Shown: positions 10,700-22,898, counted from the first letter of the stretch. The stretch is 64,000 nt of DNA from Incurvaria masculella (GCA_946894095.1 OX335641.1:12542501-12606500); one strand, 5' to 3'. Notes: a model not told the origin generated them from the sequence alone. Program-made: numbers and translations.

Positions 10700-11148
10700 G
10701 AGTGAATTTTGAGGTGAAAATTTCGTTTTATTTATTTAAAAAAAGTAATTAATACAAGAAAGAAAGTTTTATCCGTAAATAAGTATGTAGTGTATCTTTT
10801 TCTTTGCTATCAAGATGTTTTGTTTTCGTTACACTTGTTGTTTTTTGGCACGTTCCAAAGAAATAATTTAATAGATATTAGTTGCATCGAAAGTTTTGAT
10901 TTTAAATTATTATTGATTAATTTTAAAACAAGTATGCAGTCTCATCGTCTATATGATATAACTAGATGAAAATGTGGATTTCATAAATAGTTATAACCGT
11001 TATATTTAATATTAAGTATGTAAAAACTATTTTAATGTGGGGATAAACCTTAAGCTTGTCTACTTTGTTTTAATGAATCATTCTCAGGTTTACAAAAGGA
11101 TGTTCAGGAGTGAGGCCTGCAGTAAATGAGTCGCGAAGAAGTAATTAA

Positions 11149-11690
11149 GGCGGCCCAACCCGGCGGGCCTAAATCATTCGCGGGCACGGTACAAAACCGT
11201 GCTGTTGCGCTCTGGGACCTTCTCTGTTTCAAAGAATAAGACAGGCTCCGTGATGAGGAAGATGCAACATGTCCACAAAAAAGACAATGTGCATAGTGTA
11301 TGATTTGGTAAGATTTACGAAAATTTTAATTTCAAAACGACTTATAGCTAAAAGTAAACCACGACCGCTGTAGTAAAAAATTTAACAAAAACCAAATAGA
11401 TCATAAATCTTGATTAAATAAGCTATGTCTGATGACTAATCTTTTTACGATGTTCTTACTATATCATTGCGTAATCTACCTCCAAAGTTATTGTATAAAA
11501 CGCGCGAAAAATTCGAACTTTCGGACCTTATAACTTGGAAACCAAACACAATTTTACAATGCCAATGGTCATCAGACATCTAGTTCGATCGAATAAAGCT
11601 ATTTTGAGCAAAATTTTGGATCTCTGACAAGAAATATGGGCGTGATCTTCTTTCCCCTTTTGTATGGGGAGATGAGCGGGTTGGGCCACC
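11149..11690. mobile_element. PB-1 MITE (TTAA-flanked, 542 bp)
   Basis: TTAA at 11145-11148 and 11691-11694 flanks ends reading GGCGGCCCAACCCGGCGG and CGGGTTGGGCCACC, which are near-perfect inverted repeats. The interior has no transposase. Other copies are at 24110-24559 and 50035-50759. The TTAA duplication suggests a piggyBac-type transposase acting in trans. Confidence 0.8.
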
Positions 11691-12183
11691 TTAAGTCTAC
11701 GTAGTCTATTTCAGCCGAGGGCTATGTCAGTGACCTGTTGCTTGTCGCTTGTCGCTCGTCGAGTGCAAGAATAGAATAACGTAACATTATTGTAGTCTGA
11801 GATTATTGAAATATTTTAAAAGCTCACTCAGTAATTTAAGAATGCTCGTAAATACACCGTAACACATATCGATAGTATGTGGTCAGATGGTAAATCAATC
11901 GAAACCTATTTGACGATTTATGGTGATTTTTTTTACCGGTGTTCTTGGTCTAGCGTCTTAGGATTCGCCTTTTACCCTGAAAAGTTTTGGCGACCTGTTT
12001 ATATCGGCTACATATAACTACTGCATTGAACATGAAACATTCACCCCTGTTTTTACCAACTCCAGTTACCTGGACTACGAGTGGAGCCTTCTACTGTGCT
12101 TATAATTAGTTACTTTTACAGCTTTATTCACTTAATTCACTACAAACATATCATGTAATCCCGGGCAACTCGCACATCGCATT

Positions 12184-12425
12184 GCGTGAAGGATGGTCCT
12201 GGCGGCAATTAAACATTGTCCGTGTTTTTATCCAGTTTAATTTACCCGTGCTCATAAAGGGCAGGTTTTTTTGTTTAAGTAACTGTAAGTAACTGGACAT
12301 GGATAGCTAATACGAAACGCCATGATATTATCCTAACATACCACATGAGAACTAGGTGCCATGCCAGGACCTTAATTATATTGTTCGGCTACATTGAACT
12401 GAATAGAAAACACGGATAATTTTCA
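12184..12425. mobile_element. Inverted pair of SINE-L fragments
   Basis: A plus-strand piece (12184-12270: TTGTCCGTGTTTTTATCCAG, GTGCTCATAAAGGGCAGG) is followed head-on by a minus-strand piece (12271-12425: GTAACTGGACATGGATAGCT, ACTAGGTGCCATGCCAGGAC, CTACATTGAACTGAATAGAA). The minus copy appears to have inserted into the plus one. Confidence 0.7.
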
Positions 12426-14960
12426 TTCATTCATTCGTGGTATAGAGAAAAAAATCCTCTGTACGTGTATTTGTCACCTAACTGCTCCTAAATCCCATTT
12501 TGATGATTTTTTTGTGTGTGTTCGGGTTGGTCCCTGAATGGTTAAGATTTAAAATTGAACCCGGTAGATGGCGGTGTTGTCGAGATATTGACACGAGCGG
12601 AACCAGACACCTCAAATAGTAATAAAATAAAACTCTACCTTAAGAAAGTACGCAATCTTTAATGAAAATCGCTTTTGTTTAGAGAGTCATTGAATTATGC
12701 ACCATAAAAGCAGCCAAGCAAAGTCGTCATTGGCAATGCACGGTTCTGTTAGTTAAGTCCAACCTAAGATCACCCTAAATGTAATTTATAGACTCTGCGT
12801 CTTGCACGCAACTAAGCTGGACTGAATGGCTCCTGAAACTATAGTTTCAGATGTTTCGCGTTAACAAAATAAAGTCATTCGGCACTTTCCTAGGAATGAA
12901 AGGCGATTTAGGGAGAAAAATTAGGTCGAGCCCAACCGGATTTGTGTGACCTCGCGAACACCATCGCGAACACACAAATTCACACGAAATTCTGGCGAAA
13001 CTATGTTCGATTTTCGCTTCTGCCCTAAGCGAAACCCCGAAACTGCGGAACCACAGAAACCCAAGCGAACTTTCGCGCCGGGCACAGATTATATAAAAGT
13101 CTTAGCTTAAAAAAATAAGAGCGATAATTCGCCAACGTTTTCCAAGAATTTCTATTAGTACTATCTCTGTCTGGTGGAGGCTTGACGCTCGCCACTGAGC
13201 TACTTAAGTGGTACTGTTGTGCGTTTATTTCTTAAAGATTTTTATCACCTTTCAAATCAAGGCCAAAATTATTATTGTATATCATCTGATTTTCGTTTCC
13301 ACAGCAGAAACTTAGCTCGATAGACACAATCAAACGATGCGTCACTAATCGGATCACCATCGGATCACTAAAGAAAAAGGTTATAACCAGCAAAATGTAC
13401 TCGTATTTGCGTGATGTTGGATTTTTAATTCTATTACTGTAGAGTTTACTTAAAAATTAAACGTTCGAGCGTGAACGTGTTCACGTGCAAAGGGTTCCGT
13501 CGCTGCTGGATATGGAAGAAGTTCGCCCTCGCCTAATGATTAATTTGCAATTTAGATTTTTCTAAAAAAGAATGGCGCTTTGTGCATCAAATAATATGTA
13601 TAAGTACCTTTATTTGTATTTTTTTTTCAGAATTTTCAAACAAGCGTTTAGTAGGAGAAAAAATCGTGACAAAATGCATGTGACTATTACAGTGCTGGTG
13701 TCAAAATACATATAATCAATGTCACAAAATAGATATTTTACTTTCAAACGAGTTGCATATCTTATACAGGATGTTTTAACGGCCACTACATACAATTTGG
13801 GAAATGCTTAATGGGATTGAAATAAACAAAAAAATATATGACTTTTTTCTGAACACCTCTACATAAAAAGTTTTTTTGTTCCATACATTTAGTGTAAAAA
13901 GAATAGAATGTTCCCTTGAAATATAAAATATAGAAGTAGTAAGCAAAACAATATTAAAGTAATACATCATATAGCACGATTCGAGATAAGAAATTGAAAT
14001 ATTTACCTAACTTATTTTTACCCCAATATGTGTCACATTAGACGTGTATCCTTGACCTCTATCCAAGTAAACGGCAACGTGGCCTTGAAGCGTCCTTGTG
14101 TGACCTGACCACCATACTATGGCAGCAAATAATGGTTGGAAAGTAAGTCAAATACGATCCGTAAAGTTTATAATCCGGGGTGCAGTGTTACTACAATATT
14201 TTTTAGAAACGTTTGGCGGCTGTTTCCGAAAAGGTGCAACAAATAATGCGTAAGCAATTTCATTTATGTGACATGTTTAGTCATAGATTTATTGCTTAGA
14301 ACTATCATAACTACCGATATTTTTGCTATTTTCAGGAGTGTTGAAAATATGACATGTTTTAATGGTTGCTGCTGGACACTTACAGTTGTTGAGTGAACTG
14401 TCAAAATTAAGTACGCGGACTAGCACCGGACTAACTATACAAAATGCTATTTAGTCCGGGGATAATCCCCGTACTAAAGTTAGTCCACCAACTCTGAATA
14501 CTACTGTAAAAGTCGCTAGGGAAACACTGGGCACTAGGTATGTCAATCTGTCACATCACAGGTAGCAACATAGACATATATATTACCTTTAACATATCAC
14601 TGGGTAGCAAGCTACATTTCACGAACTCTACCATAAAATACCATAGTAACAAATAACAAAATGATGCCTTCATTTGGTAAAGATGTATGATGACTTTTAA
14701 TATGTTGGACCATCCAGAAAATCCGTTTACATTCAGTGACGTATTCCGATTCGTGATGGTCCCAAGTGCGGGATCGCCATAAAGACGACGAAGATGCGCC
14801 ATTTATTTTTATCGCCTTCCCCTTTCCGTCTTTGTCCACGTAACGGCGCCAAGCAAACCTTTCATGCGCCCTCCGAATATTTATTTCCAGTTTGTATCCC
14901 AGTTTGTCGCGGTGATGTTCAGGGGCCTATCGGTTTATAAACGTTTAGATGAAAATACAG
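12426..14960. other. No feature recognised
   Basis: I found no splice-bounded protein-like frame. A TATA-like TTATATAAAAG lies at about 13090 after a CpG-richer patch (12950-13085), but no downstream coding start supports a promoter. A short imperfect palindrome centred on TAGTCCGGGGATAATCCCCG sits near 14460. Otherwise this is AT-rich intergenic or intronic sequence. Confidence 0.35.
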
Positions 14961-14969
14961 ATTACATGA

Positions 14970-15635
14970 AAACATGCCACTTTCTCCTGGAAAGTCAAGG
15001 AATATATTGTCCTTTCACTTCTCTACAGCATCCTTAATGATCCTAATTCTCCCTAGTACCTTCGCAATCGGTTTTCATATCTTTGCTCACATGGTCTCCC
15101 ACTTAGATCGACCGGATCTTCGGTGTACTGGCCGTACCCTCGCACACATCCTCCACGTATTCAGATTTTTTCCCACTCTATTACTGTTTTTAAAAAAGAT
15201 CTTAAAGCTTATTTTCTGTCTTTATGATTTCTTGTTTTTTCTCCCTCATACTTCTTTAAGTTTGTCTGTATTTATTTTTATTTTTTATTTCTTTCGCCAA
15301 ATTTTTTTTTTCTTTTAATTATATTGTATTAAGTATCATCTATTATTTGTTTTTATAATATATATATATATATATATGTAGTATTTAGTATTTATTTATT
15401 GATATTTATGTAGTTATAATTATGTACAATTATACAAGTTATATATTTAAGTTTAAGTATAATGTGTATTCGTTGTAAATTGTGTAGGAATTATATTTTC
15501 TCTAAAGCTATTTCTCCATAGTTACTACTCGCACTACTGCTCACGGTACCAAAAGGTAGACTGGTAGAAAATTTTGCCCGCGTTTTTTTGAGTGCAATAA
15601 ACTTATATAAATAAAATAAATAAATAAATATTACT
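14970..15635 (+). mobile_element. LINE 3' end with C-terminal coding remnant (CR1/L2-like)
   Basis: At about 15170-15228 one frame reads SHSITVFKKDLKAYFLSL followed by a stop, which matches the usual C-terminus of CR1/L2-type reverse transcriptase proteins. A T-rich 3' UTR follows with a (TA)n run at 15357-15377. The end reads AAAGGTAGACTGGTAGAAAA, GTGCAATAAACTTATA and an (AAAT)n tail, similar in plan to the LINE end at 8700-9046. It is strongly 5' truncated. Confidence 0.6.
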
Positions 15636-16078
15636 TACATATATTATATGATCGGCATGTTTCATATCAAGTTTTTGACCGCAATCGTTGTTGGATGAAC
15701 GTGATAGTCCGGCCAAGACAAGAGCGTCGAGTTTCCATTGTCAGAGGAATAAGCGGCGTGACAATCCGACATCTGCACAGCACAGAGTCTAGACCACTCG
15801 CGTAGGAATTCTAGACCGACCTGTTTGTTCAGGTTAAACCTGAACTATGAGTACATAAACTACTATAAAACTGTACTTATTACACATACGATATTTTGTT
15901 TTAAATACAGTTACAGTATCGTGGGGTACTAGACGTAATAAAGTGCGTAAATTATGACTGATGAAAAAATATGCGACTGCATTTTCAGAATAATAACCAC
16001 ATTATTTCAAGTGATAAGATATGTATGTAAATATACTTTTTCGTACTAAGTAGGTACGTCGCTTATTCCAAGGAATTT

Positions 16079-16198
16079 GATATGTATGTATGTATAATCG
16101 ACCGTGAAGCAAGGACACGTAAAGTAGTTCTTTTTACTGGGCTCTTTTTTCAATTAATGTGTTCTTGCTTCACGGTCGATTATACATACATACATATC
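16079..16198. mobile_element. Near-perfect hairpin built from an LR-3 end
   Basis: The arm GATATGTATGTATGTATAAT plus CGACCGTGAAGCAAGGACAC faces its complement, GTGTTCTTGCTTCACGGTCG plus ATTATACATACATACATATC. Arms are about 40 bp and the loop about 40 bp. Single-arm relatives with CGACCGTGAAGCAAGAACAC or close variants lie at 20513-20562, 39420-39470 and 58215-58260. Confidence 0.7.
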
Positions 16199-16205
16199 AC
16201 ATTCC

Positions 16206-17125
16206 TATATATAAGGTGAGTTTAAAATAATCTACAAGCCTTATAGGGTTGATTCAGTATCTGATATAGAACAACTTTTGCTAAGAATGGAGGTATGTAA
16301 TTTTTTTTGTTCCATTTTAATTTTTGAGAAATTTAAACAGTATGTTCTTCCCAGTATTTTAAACAACTTTTGCGAAGAAACTATGCACCTATCTGTAATG
16401 GTTTCCAAGAAAATAATTTATTAAAGTGCACTAACTCTTCAACTACCTAATTAAAAATATAGGTCAACCACGGGGCGTTGACCCGACCGTGACCTACTGA
16501 CACAAGACAATTCTCCGCCGCCGCCGCCGCGTGCGCAGACAGCAACCCCGCCGCCCCATCTCCCCCGCCGCCACCGCCTCCCCTCTCACTGAAGGACGTT
16601 TGTTTTCGTTTTGAAAGCAATTAGTATGTCAAGGTCCATGACGCGCATCGGACCTGAGTATCACACGTGAGTGAATTTAAGTGAAGCGAGTGCCGATCGG
16701 GCGAAAAAGGACATGCATGCTTGTGTACATACCTACATTACAGCCGCGCCGACCAAATCCATAGCCCGGCGCGGCGTACTACGTGGGAAGGAGGCAAAAC
16801 TATTCGGGTAGGTAAAATAGACTCTGCCGCCGCGCGCCGCCTCCGCGCCGCCGGCCGGCGCGGCGCGGGACCTATTTTTCAAATAGGCAGTTTGAAGAGT
16901 TAGTGCACTTTAATAATTTATTTTCTTGGAAACCATTACCGATAGGTACATAGTTTCTTCGCAAAAGTTGTTGACAATACTGGGAAGAATGTAATGCATA
17001 AATTTCTCAAAAATTAATATGGAACAAAAAAAATTACATACCTACATTCTTAGCAAAAGTTGTTCTATATCAGATACTGAATCAACCCTATAAGGCTTGT
17101 AGATTATTTTAAACTCACCTTATAT
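16206..17125. mobile_element. Foldback element with a CpG-rich core
   Basis: Arms of about 255 bp (16206-16463 and 16870-17125) pair almost throughout, beginning ATATAAGGTGAGTTTAAAAT and ending ATTTTAAACTCACCTTATAT. The AT-rich arms enclose a core of about 400 bp that is very GC- and CpG-rich, with (GCC)n runs and GCGCCGCCGGCCGGCGCGGC. No transposase is present. The core contains an ATG at 16626 followed by 13 codons and a GTGAGT donor. Confidence 0.75.
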
Positions 17126-18357
17126 GTAAGCTAATACTCGCTTACTCTTGATGTTCTTGAGTACTAACTAACGTACATATATAAGAACGAATATTCGATG
17201 TTGCGCGTACCAAATTGGTATGCGGACTGACTGGCCGGCGCCAATTACTTATTCTGTGCCGGCGCGCCGGCGCCACTGTCAGTGTATGTGTTATTACTCC
17301 GCTGTAGCTATACGAATGAGTTTCGGTCTTCACTCCCGTCATTCCTTGCTCAATGTGTTAAAAAAATTGTTTGATGAAAATAATAAGTTTAATAATAGGA
17401 AACACGTTAAAAAAAATAGATGTTACCAAGTCATGAGACGGAAACAGGAATCAAAACGTGAAAACCGAATGATTTAAATCACAACGTTTGCTTTATAACA
17501 TTTTCGTAACAAATTTAAAATAGTTTAAAAAATAATTCAAACATAATCCATAGGAATTGTCTATAGAACCGCTCATCATTTTGATATAAAACGAATGTTT
17601 TTTATATCTGTTTTTGTTGACTTTAATATTCTCTACAATCGTATTTTTGTGTTTATATTATCTACATCGTGAAAAGTAATAAAAACAGGTATTTTCCGTC
17701 CATAAAACGGCGCTTGCCACGCGACTCTGGCTCTTACCATAGATTAACTATTCTCTTACTTATGGAAGTTTCCTGAGTGTATCTCACAGACGACACGTTG
17801 CGGCCGCCGACACCCACTCATTGCAATATCCTGGCAGGCAGGAAGGTCTGTTTGTGAGCCATTGCTTGGCTCACTTACGCGCTCGTTCGGGTCAATGCTA
17901 CGGCACGTCTTCATTGCGTGGCGGATCGAGACCGTCATTCACTGGAATGGAAGGAATTTGTCATTAAAAGAGTGTAATCAAAATATGTTTAAAATGCCAA
18001 TAATTTGATTACAAAACTAAAATTAAATGACCCGGCAGTTTTTGCTTCAGGCGCTTCCAAAGGGCTAGTAAGGCCAAAAAAAGGGCTAGCTTTCAACGTT
18101 GAATCATTATTCATACAACCAGAGGCCTGGGCATGTAATTCAATGCTGACGAACCGACACACATACACCCCCGTCATATGTGCAGGTGTTCTAGCTAAGC
18201 ACTAGCGTCGCTACAAATTGCAGCCACGAATGTCTGAATTTCCCATTTCCTATAATGGCTTCAGTCACGCTAGCTACAGAAAGGTTTTGTCGGCACCGCA
18301 CTGACCTGCGCCTTGTGAGCCTTTAATCCACCTCGGAAGTATAACGCACAAGAAACG
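17126..18357. other. Mostly unrecognised; one short repeat arm
   Basis: A GC palindromic patch (GTGCCGGCGCGCCGGCGCCA) lies near 17257. TACGAATGAGTTTCGGTC near 17310 matches an arm of the foldback at 30826-31263. Nothing else recurs and no gene is supported. Confidence 0.4.
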
Positions 18358-18400
18358 TGATTGTGTGCGAGTCCGACTCGCAATTGCCCGGTTTTTATCA
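18355..18400 (+). repeat. LR-1 3'-end fragment
   Basis: Contains AACGTGATTGTGTGCGAGTC followed by the second half of the family's terminal palindrome and a GGTTTTT end; the body is missing. Confidence 0.5.
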
Positions 18401-18887
18401 TACACCTAAGTCCTTGTACAATAATAATAAAAGTTTTTTGTATCTGTACTAAATACATAACATAACTAAAGAAAGATAAGGTTTCCTAGTCCTTCAGAAA
18501 TGCGGTATAATTTCCAACGAATTTCCTATTACCATGTCCGAGTGCCATATCTATCACGGAAAAAAAACTATTTGGTGTAAGAAATTATTGTTTTAAATAG
18601 TCGGAAAAAGATATTTTCTTAAAAAGAGTATATAATTATGAGAAAACGTGAGAATAAAGAAAACGTGTCGTTTTCGTTAAATTTTGTTTTCTCAAATCAA
18701 AATTGAAAGCAAAGAAACACTGTTTTCTCTTTTCTCAAATGCTCCTTTTTTCCGTGTATCCTACAGTTCATCAATGTCGACTTCTTTTCGCCAATGGTTT
18801 TTTTAGGATGGTGATGAATTATATGATGTAGGCTATCGACGTGAAGCAACTCGGAGCGCGGTCGGGATCTAAATGGTTGACCGTTTT

Positions 18888-19295
18888 CGACTTGTGGTTC
18901 CGATTCCACGTAAAATTTACTAGGTGGCTGAGTTATTCCCGCCCGGATTAGTGCAATGGCTTGGAATGAAAGATGGTCGAAAGGGCAATACAATTTTTCC
19001 GTGTTTACCATCCAGTTCAATGTAGCCGTGCGATATACATATTTTTTATGTAACTGGACATGGAATAAGGTGCCATGCTTATATTGCTCGGAAAAAATGA
19101 ACTGGATGGAAAACATGGACAAATTTTATTGCCGCTTCGACCATCGCTCATTTAGTGTTATGGAACAAACCCGGGCGGGATTTACCCTACCGCCTAGTAA
19201 GTAAGGAATGACCTGGCATGGCACCTACTTCTCATCTGGTGCATTTAGCTACCATCATGTCAGTGGGTGTGGTAATAATAAGCCATCCATAACCA
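18888..19295. mobile_element. SINE-L inserted into SINE-L
   Basis: A plus-strand copy (18888-19040, up to GTTCAATGTAGCCGTGCG) is interrupted by a minus-strand copy (about 19041-19208, from TTTTTTATGTAACTGGACAT to ACCCTACCGCCTAGTAAG). It then resumes at 19209 with GACCTGGCATGGCACCTACT. This gives a nested, hairpin-forming block. Confidence 0.7.
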
Positions 19296-19598
19296 CTTCC
19301 AAGGAAAAATACTATTACTAGAGCCTAAACCACAGATATCGTGGGTTTCCTCACGATGTTTTCATTCACCGTACGCATTCATTTTATATAAAGCACGTAT
19401 ACGAGAGAGGAAAAGTACTTTAATGAGGCATGTAAATAATAGTTAATACCACAAATAATTGGAACGTCTACAGGCAAGATTGCTTCGCAGTAAACAGACA
19501 TTGACTTAGGCTATAATCGTAAATTCAGTGCCTTATTGTCTCACGAACTAAATAAACAAGTGTGCTACGGCCGGAGTGTGCTGAGTTTCATCATAATA

Positions 19599-20328
19599 AG
19601 GGCTTGTACCCATACTACGTGACCGATTTTAACCACTTTTTGACCCCATGCGCCTCTCGCGTACACTAAACGCTCTTGCGACAAGGGCATAGAAGATATG
19701 CACCAGCTTTAGAGGCAAATTTAATTTTGGCCCAAACTGTATTATGGTTTTGCTAAGACCTCCTCTACTTTTACGTGGTATTTTAAATACAATAAAATTT
19801 TGACTGTTTTGGGCCTATTTCATTCATTGACATAAATATTACTACGTAAGGGCAGGCCCTTCCATAGAACAAAGATGCTGGGACACTTTGTCGCCAGACA
19901 GCTCTCTGTCGTCATACGCCTGTGCCCTCTGGCTAATAATGCGCCCTATACTGCCCAATTTGTGTGGTAAAACCATGCAATAATTTTATAAATAACGCAA
20001 AGAAAGACAGATTATCGGAATACCTAATTTACCTTTTATATTTCACTGATTTCAATAAATATTTGAGACCTTAGCCTTAGTGTGGTGTGAACGGTACAAA
20101 GAAGTGCATCGGCAGGAAATGAAAAGTAAGCTCACTAAATAACAGTTACCTACACATGTAGCTGTTATTCAGCATTTACGACGAATTTTATTGACCGCGT
20201 GAACACTACGTGACATAGCATTAACATAGGTCATAACATAGCCCCGTCCCCGCAGCTTGTGACTGACCCTGGTATTTTGCGACCCCCCCCTCTCTCGAAA
20301 TCGGACACGTAGTACGGGTACGAGCCCT
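19599..20328. mobile_element. Long inverted-repeat element (MITE-like, about 730 bp)
   Basis: The left end AGGGCTTGTACCCATACTAC (then GTGACCGATTTT) is mirrored at the right by AAATCGGACACGT followed by AGTACGGGTACGAGCCCT. Only the outer 35 bp pair well. No coding content is seen. Confidence 0.5.
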
Positions 20329-20512
20329 ACGGACAAGATAGATTGTCATAATATAGTGGCGGCAATAAAGATAATAATATAAGTGCTACGATGGTTTCCA
20401 ATATTCCTGAGACAAGGACCATCGTAAAGGGAAGAAAATTAAGTACAATGTACGTTTTCGTGCTAAGTATTCAACTAAGTTGCTTTCAGCATTCAACGAA
20501 TATTATATGTAT

Positions 20513-20562
20513 GCAGAGTCGACCGTGAAGCAAGAACACATCAATTAAAGAAAGAACGCTGC
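20513..20562 (+). repeat. LR-3 5' fragment
   Basis: Contains CGACCGTGAAGCAAGAACAC and ATCAATTAAAGAAAGAAC, the start of the LR-3 copy at 39416. Confidence 0.55.
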
Positions 20563-20631
20563 AAAAAAGAACTTAGTATTTAATTGATAACAGCTCTTCT
20601 ACAGCTTTCTTTCCTGATTTTTTGAATGTAA

Positions 20632-20732
20632 CTGGACTTGTATAACTTACCACACCCACTGTCATAACATTCGCCCAACACATCGCATTCCCGAAGGATT
20701 AGGCGCCATGCCAGAATCTTCCTCAAAGAGGC
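20632..20732 (-). mobile_element. SINE-L fragment
   Basis: Reverse-complement tail with TGTAACTGGACTTGTATAAC, GCCCAACACATCGCATTCCC and TTAGGCGCCATGCCAGAATC. Confidence 0.65.
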
Positions 20733-20774
20733 ATGGAGACATAACTTGTCTCCATGCCTTTTTAATAAAAAAAT

Positions 20775-20885
20775 CATAATCATACAGACGAAGCTCTCAG
20801 TTAATTTATTTAAATTTCAGAACAATATTTAGTAATTTCATTGAGGAAACAGGCACGCACCATTGTATGAAAATGACCAGTTACA
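20775..20885. mobile_element. PB-3 MITE arm
   Basis: Contains GAAGCTCTCAGTTAATTTAT and TGAGGAAACAGGCACGCACC. These match the right arm of the full PB-3 element at 30359-30715. The other arm is not seen. Confidence 0.55.
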
Positions 20886-20961
20886 TACTTAAAACGAAAA
20901 AAAAAGACTGGCAAAACGGTTTCAGTTTGCCCGTGTGAGATGTATTACTTAAGCTAAGATC

Positions 20962-21118
20962 AGTTTTTTTTGACGTGATATCAGCCCAACATACCCCGTG
21001 AATTAGGTGACATTTCAGGACCATCCCTTTATGAGTACAACTAAAATGAACTGGATGACAAAACATACAATATATATTGCTCCTTCGACAATTTTTTCAT
21101 CTAATGCGATGGCAAACG
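20962..21118 (-). mobile_element. SINE-L fragment
   Basis: Contains ATCAGCCCAACATACCCCGT, AGGACCATCCCTTTATGAGT, AAATGAACTGGATGACAAAA and CATCTAATGCGATGG in the reverse-complement order of the full element. Confidence 0.65.
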
Positions 21119-21122
21119 GTAA

Positions 21123-21837
21123 AAGGCGTGCACCTATGTACACATCCATTTACAATATTTATCGTTCGCGTCACTCGAGTGATGAGTATCGTTAAGGGTG
21201 GAGCTCTTGAAAACCCTCGGAGCCTCTCAGAAGCGATCCCTCGAACGTGCTTCAGGCGGAAGATTGCTGGGGACTGCCATTTTCAGCCATTTTCACACCA
21301 TCATCACGTTCGCTCTGGCTGAATTTTTTTTAAATCGCTCGCGTGTTTTGAGTGCTACTACAAATTGAGAAATACCTACGTCCTCCGTGAGAAATAAGTA
21401 CGCGTGTTTTTTATTTCGCATTTTGTGGTAACCACAGTGAAATAGTGTCTGTGAAATTTCGAAATTATATTCTTGTTTCGGTTTTTTATGATTTAAGAAT
21501 TAGGGCATTGAGAATTATGATTTTAAGCGGAATTGATGGCCAAACACCTATATTTTCTCTTGCGTCGACCACGGTTGTTATGTGATAGGGTGGTATATAA
21601 CTTTCTAATTGGTTATTGAAATATGCATTTTCACCGATAATGTAATTCGTAGTTTGTAGTCCATGTAAAACCGTACGACCGCTTTTCTGGCAAATGGTTG
21701 TAAATGCAGAATTTCTTCTGGCCAAACCTTGAATCCTTCTGGCCCACCCCCGAATCCTTTTAACACACCCCAGAATATTTCTGGTCCATCCCAGAAATCT
21801 CAAATAAATAAAACAATTGATATAAACTCCAAGCGGA
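21123..21837. other. No feature recognised
   Basis: No recurrent repeat and no splice-bounded frame. A moderately GC-rich patch at 21185-21330 has no convincing reading frame. Confidence 0.3.
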
Positions 21838-21942
21838 AAATGTATACGTATTTTCCATTGAGTTTAACATAGCCTTGCCCAAATAAAGGCAATGAACCTT
21901 GTGTCTTCGGGAATGGGGTCTGGAAGGCGAATATCATGAAGA
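21838..21942 (+). mobile_element. SINE-L fragment
   Basis: Contains GAGTTTAACATAGCCTTGCC, CTTCGGGAATGGGGTCTGG and GCGAATATCATGAAGATG, diverged from the family. Confidence 0.55.
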
Positions 21943-22009
21943 TGAATATCATTCCATAATTTGCAACAAAGTGTGGTGGAGTTACTTTCGTCAGGTACCT
22001 CGCGCCAGG

Positions 22010-22130
22010 AGTCACGCACGACCCGCTAGAGGTCACGTCGGTAGTTCGGCCTCCGTCGAAGCCTCCGCCCGCCCCTCTCCCCCCCGGCGAGCACGCGAGC
22101 ACTCCCTAGAGCGTTACTCCTTGGCAACAT
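22010..22130. other. CpG-rich patch of unknown role
   Basis: GC-rich sequence with many CpGs (CTCCGTCGAAGCCTCCGCCC, CCCCCGGCGAGCACGCGAGC) in an AT-rich setting. No initiator or coding start that leads to a donor was found, so a promoter is only a possibility. Confidence 0.3.
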
Positions 22131-22589
22131 GAATCACTCGCACCAACATGAATCTTACGTGAACGACCGAAAACTTCTCGCACGTAAGATAGGTTTAAAC
22201 TTCAGGGCCGCATAGAAAATACTTTTGCGATGTTCAAACATAACGCTTATATTTTTGACCGAGCGAACGCAAACCGCGAGCAGATTCCGTTTTAGTTTGG
22301 GCAATCATGCCTTTGTGTGTCTGCCCGGCTGTTCTCCTCTACAGGTCGCATTTCTCCACCGATTCTCGATCGAAATTTATATAGAACTAGCTGTTATATT
22401 ACGAACCACAAAATGAGGTGTAAGGTTCCGCAACTACCCCGATCAGACGGTAAACTGGACGATTTGGTATGCGAAAGCTGTCAGTTTTGGGTAGGTGCCG
22501 CACCTACACAGCTTCGTAATCGCACTGAGGGTCAATGTCGTTTCGGACTGGTCGGGCTAAACCTAACATTTCACGTTATAGGTATGAGT

Positions 22590-22725
22590 TCCCGATACAA
22601 AACTTTCACCCCCTTTGAGTTTAATTTTCGTTGCAAAAGTTAGCCTATATTTCATCAAAATGCTGAACCACGGTTTAGGCGTGAAAAATTGAGTTACTTT
22701 CGCATTTATAATATTAGTATGGATT
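22590..22725 (+). repeat. Dispersed retroelement 3' end
   Basis: Reads AAAACTTTCACCCCCTTTGA and ends TTTATAATATTAGTATGGA, a tail very common in lepidopteran interspersed repeats of LINE/SINE type. The 5' part is uncertain; a CGGCTGTTCTCCTCTACAGG block at 22328 recurs near 49803. Confidence 0.5.
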
Positions 22726-22898
22726 TCTTAGTCGAGCCCGTTATTTTTTTTTTCAAAATAGCGGCGTAATTTAAAAAAATGTTACAATACTTTTGTTTTC
22801 TGACAAGACCTTAATTAAGGACCGTAATTAAAACAATGAGAAAAATAATAGGATTTAATTTTAACGTGGGCGGTGAGCACGGCTTGCGAGGTCTACAG

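Noticed and set aside
13085..13105. TATA-box promoter (TTATATAAAAG)
   Set aside because: No initiator at the right distance and no coding or splice-bounded sequence downstream; such AT strings are common in this base composition.
14974..15318. 114-codon plus-strand membrane-protein-like gene
   Set aside because: The hydrophobic Phe/Leu-rich end is the T-rich 3' UTR of a LINE; a different frame over the same bases carries the LINE C-terminus ending FKKDLKAYFLSL.
18697..19122. 141-codon minus-strand gene
   Set aside because: More than half of it is the nested SINE-L block, and the remainder has no conserved motif.
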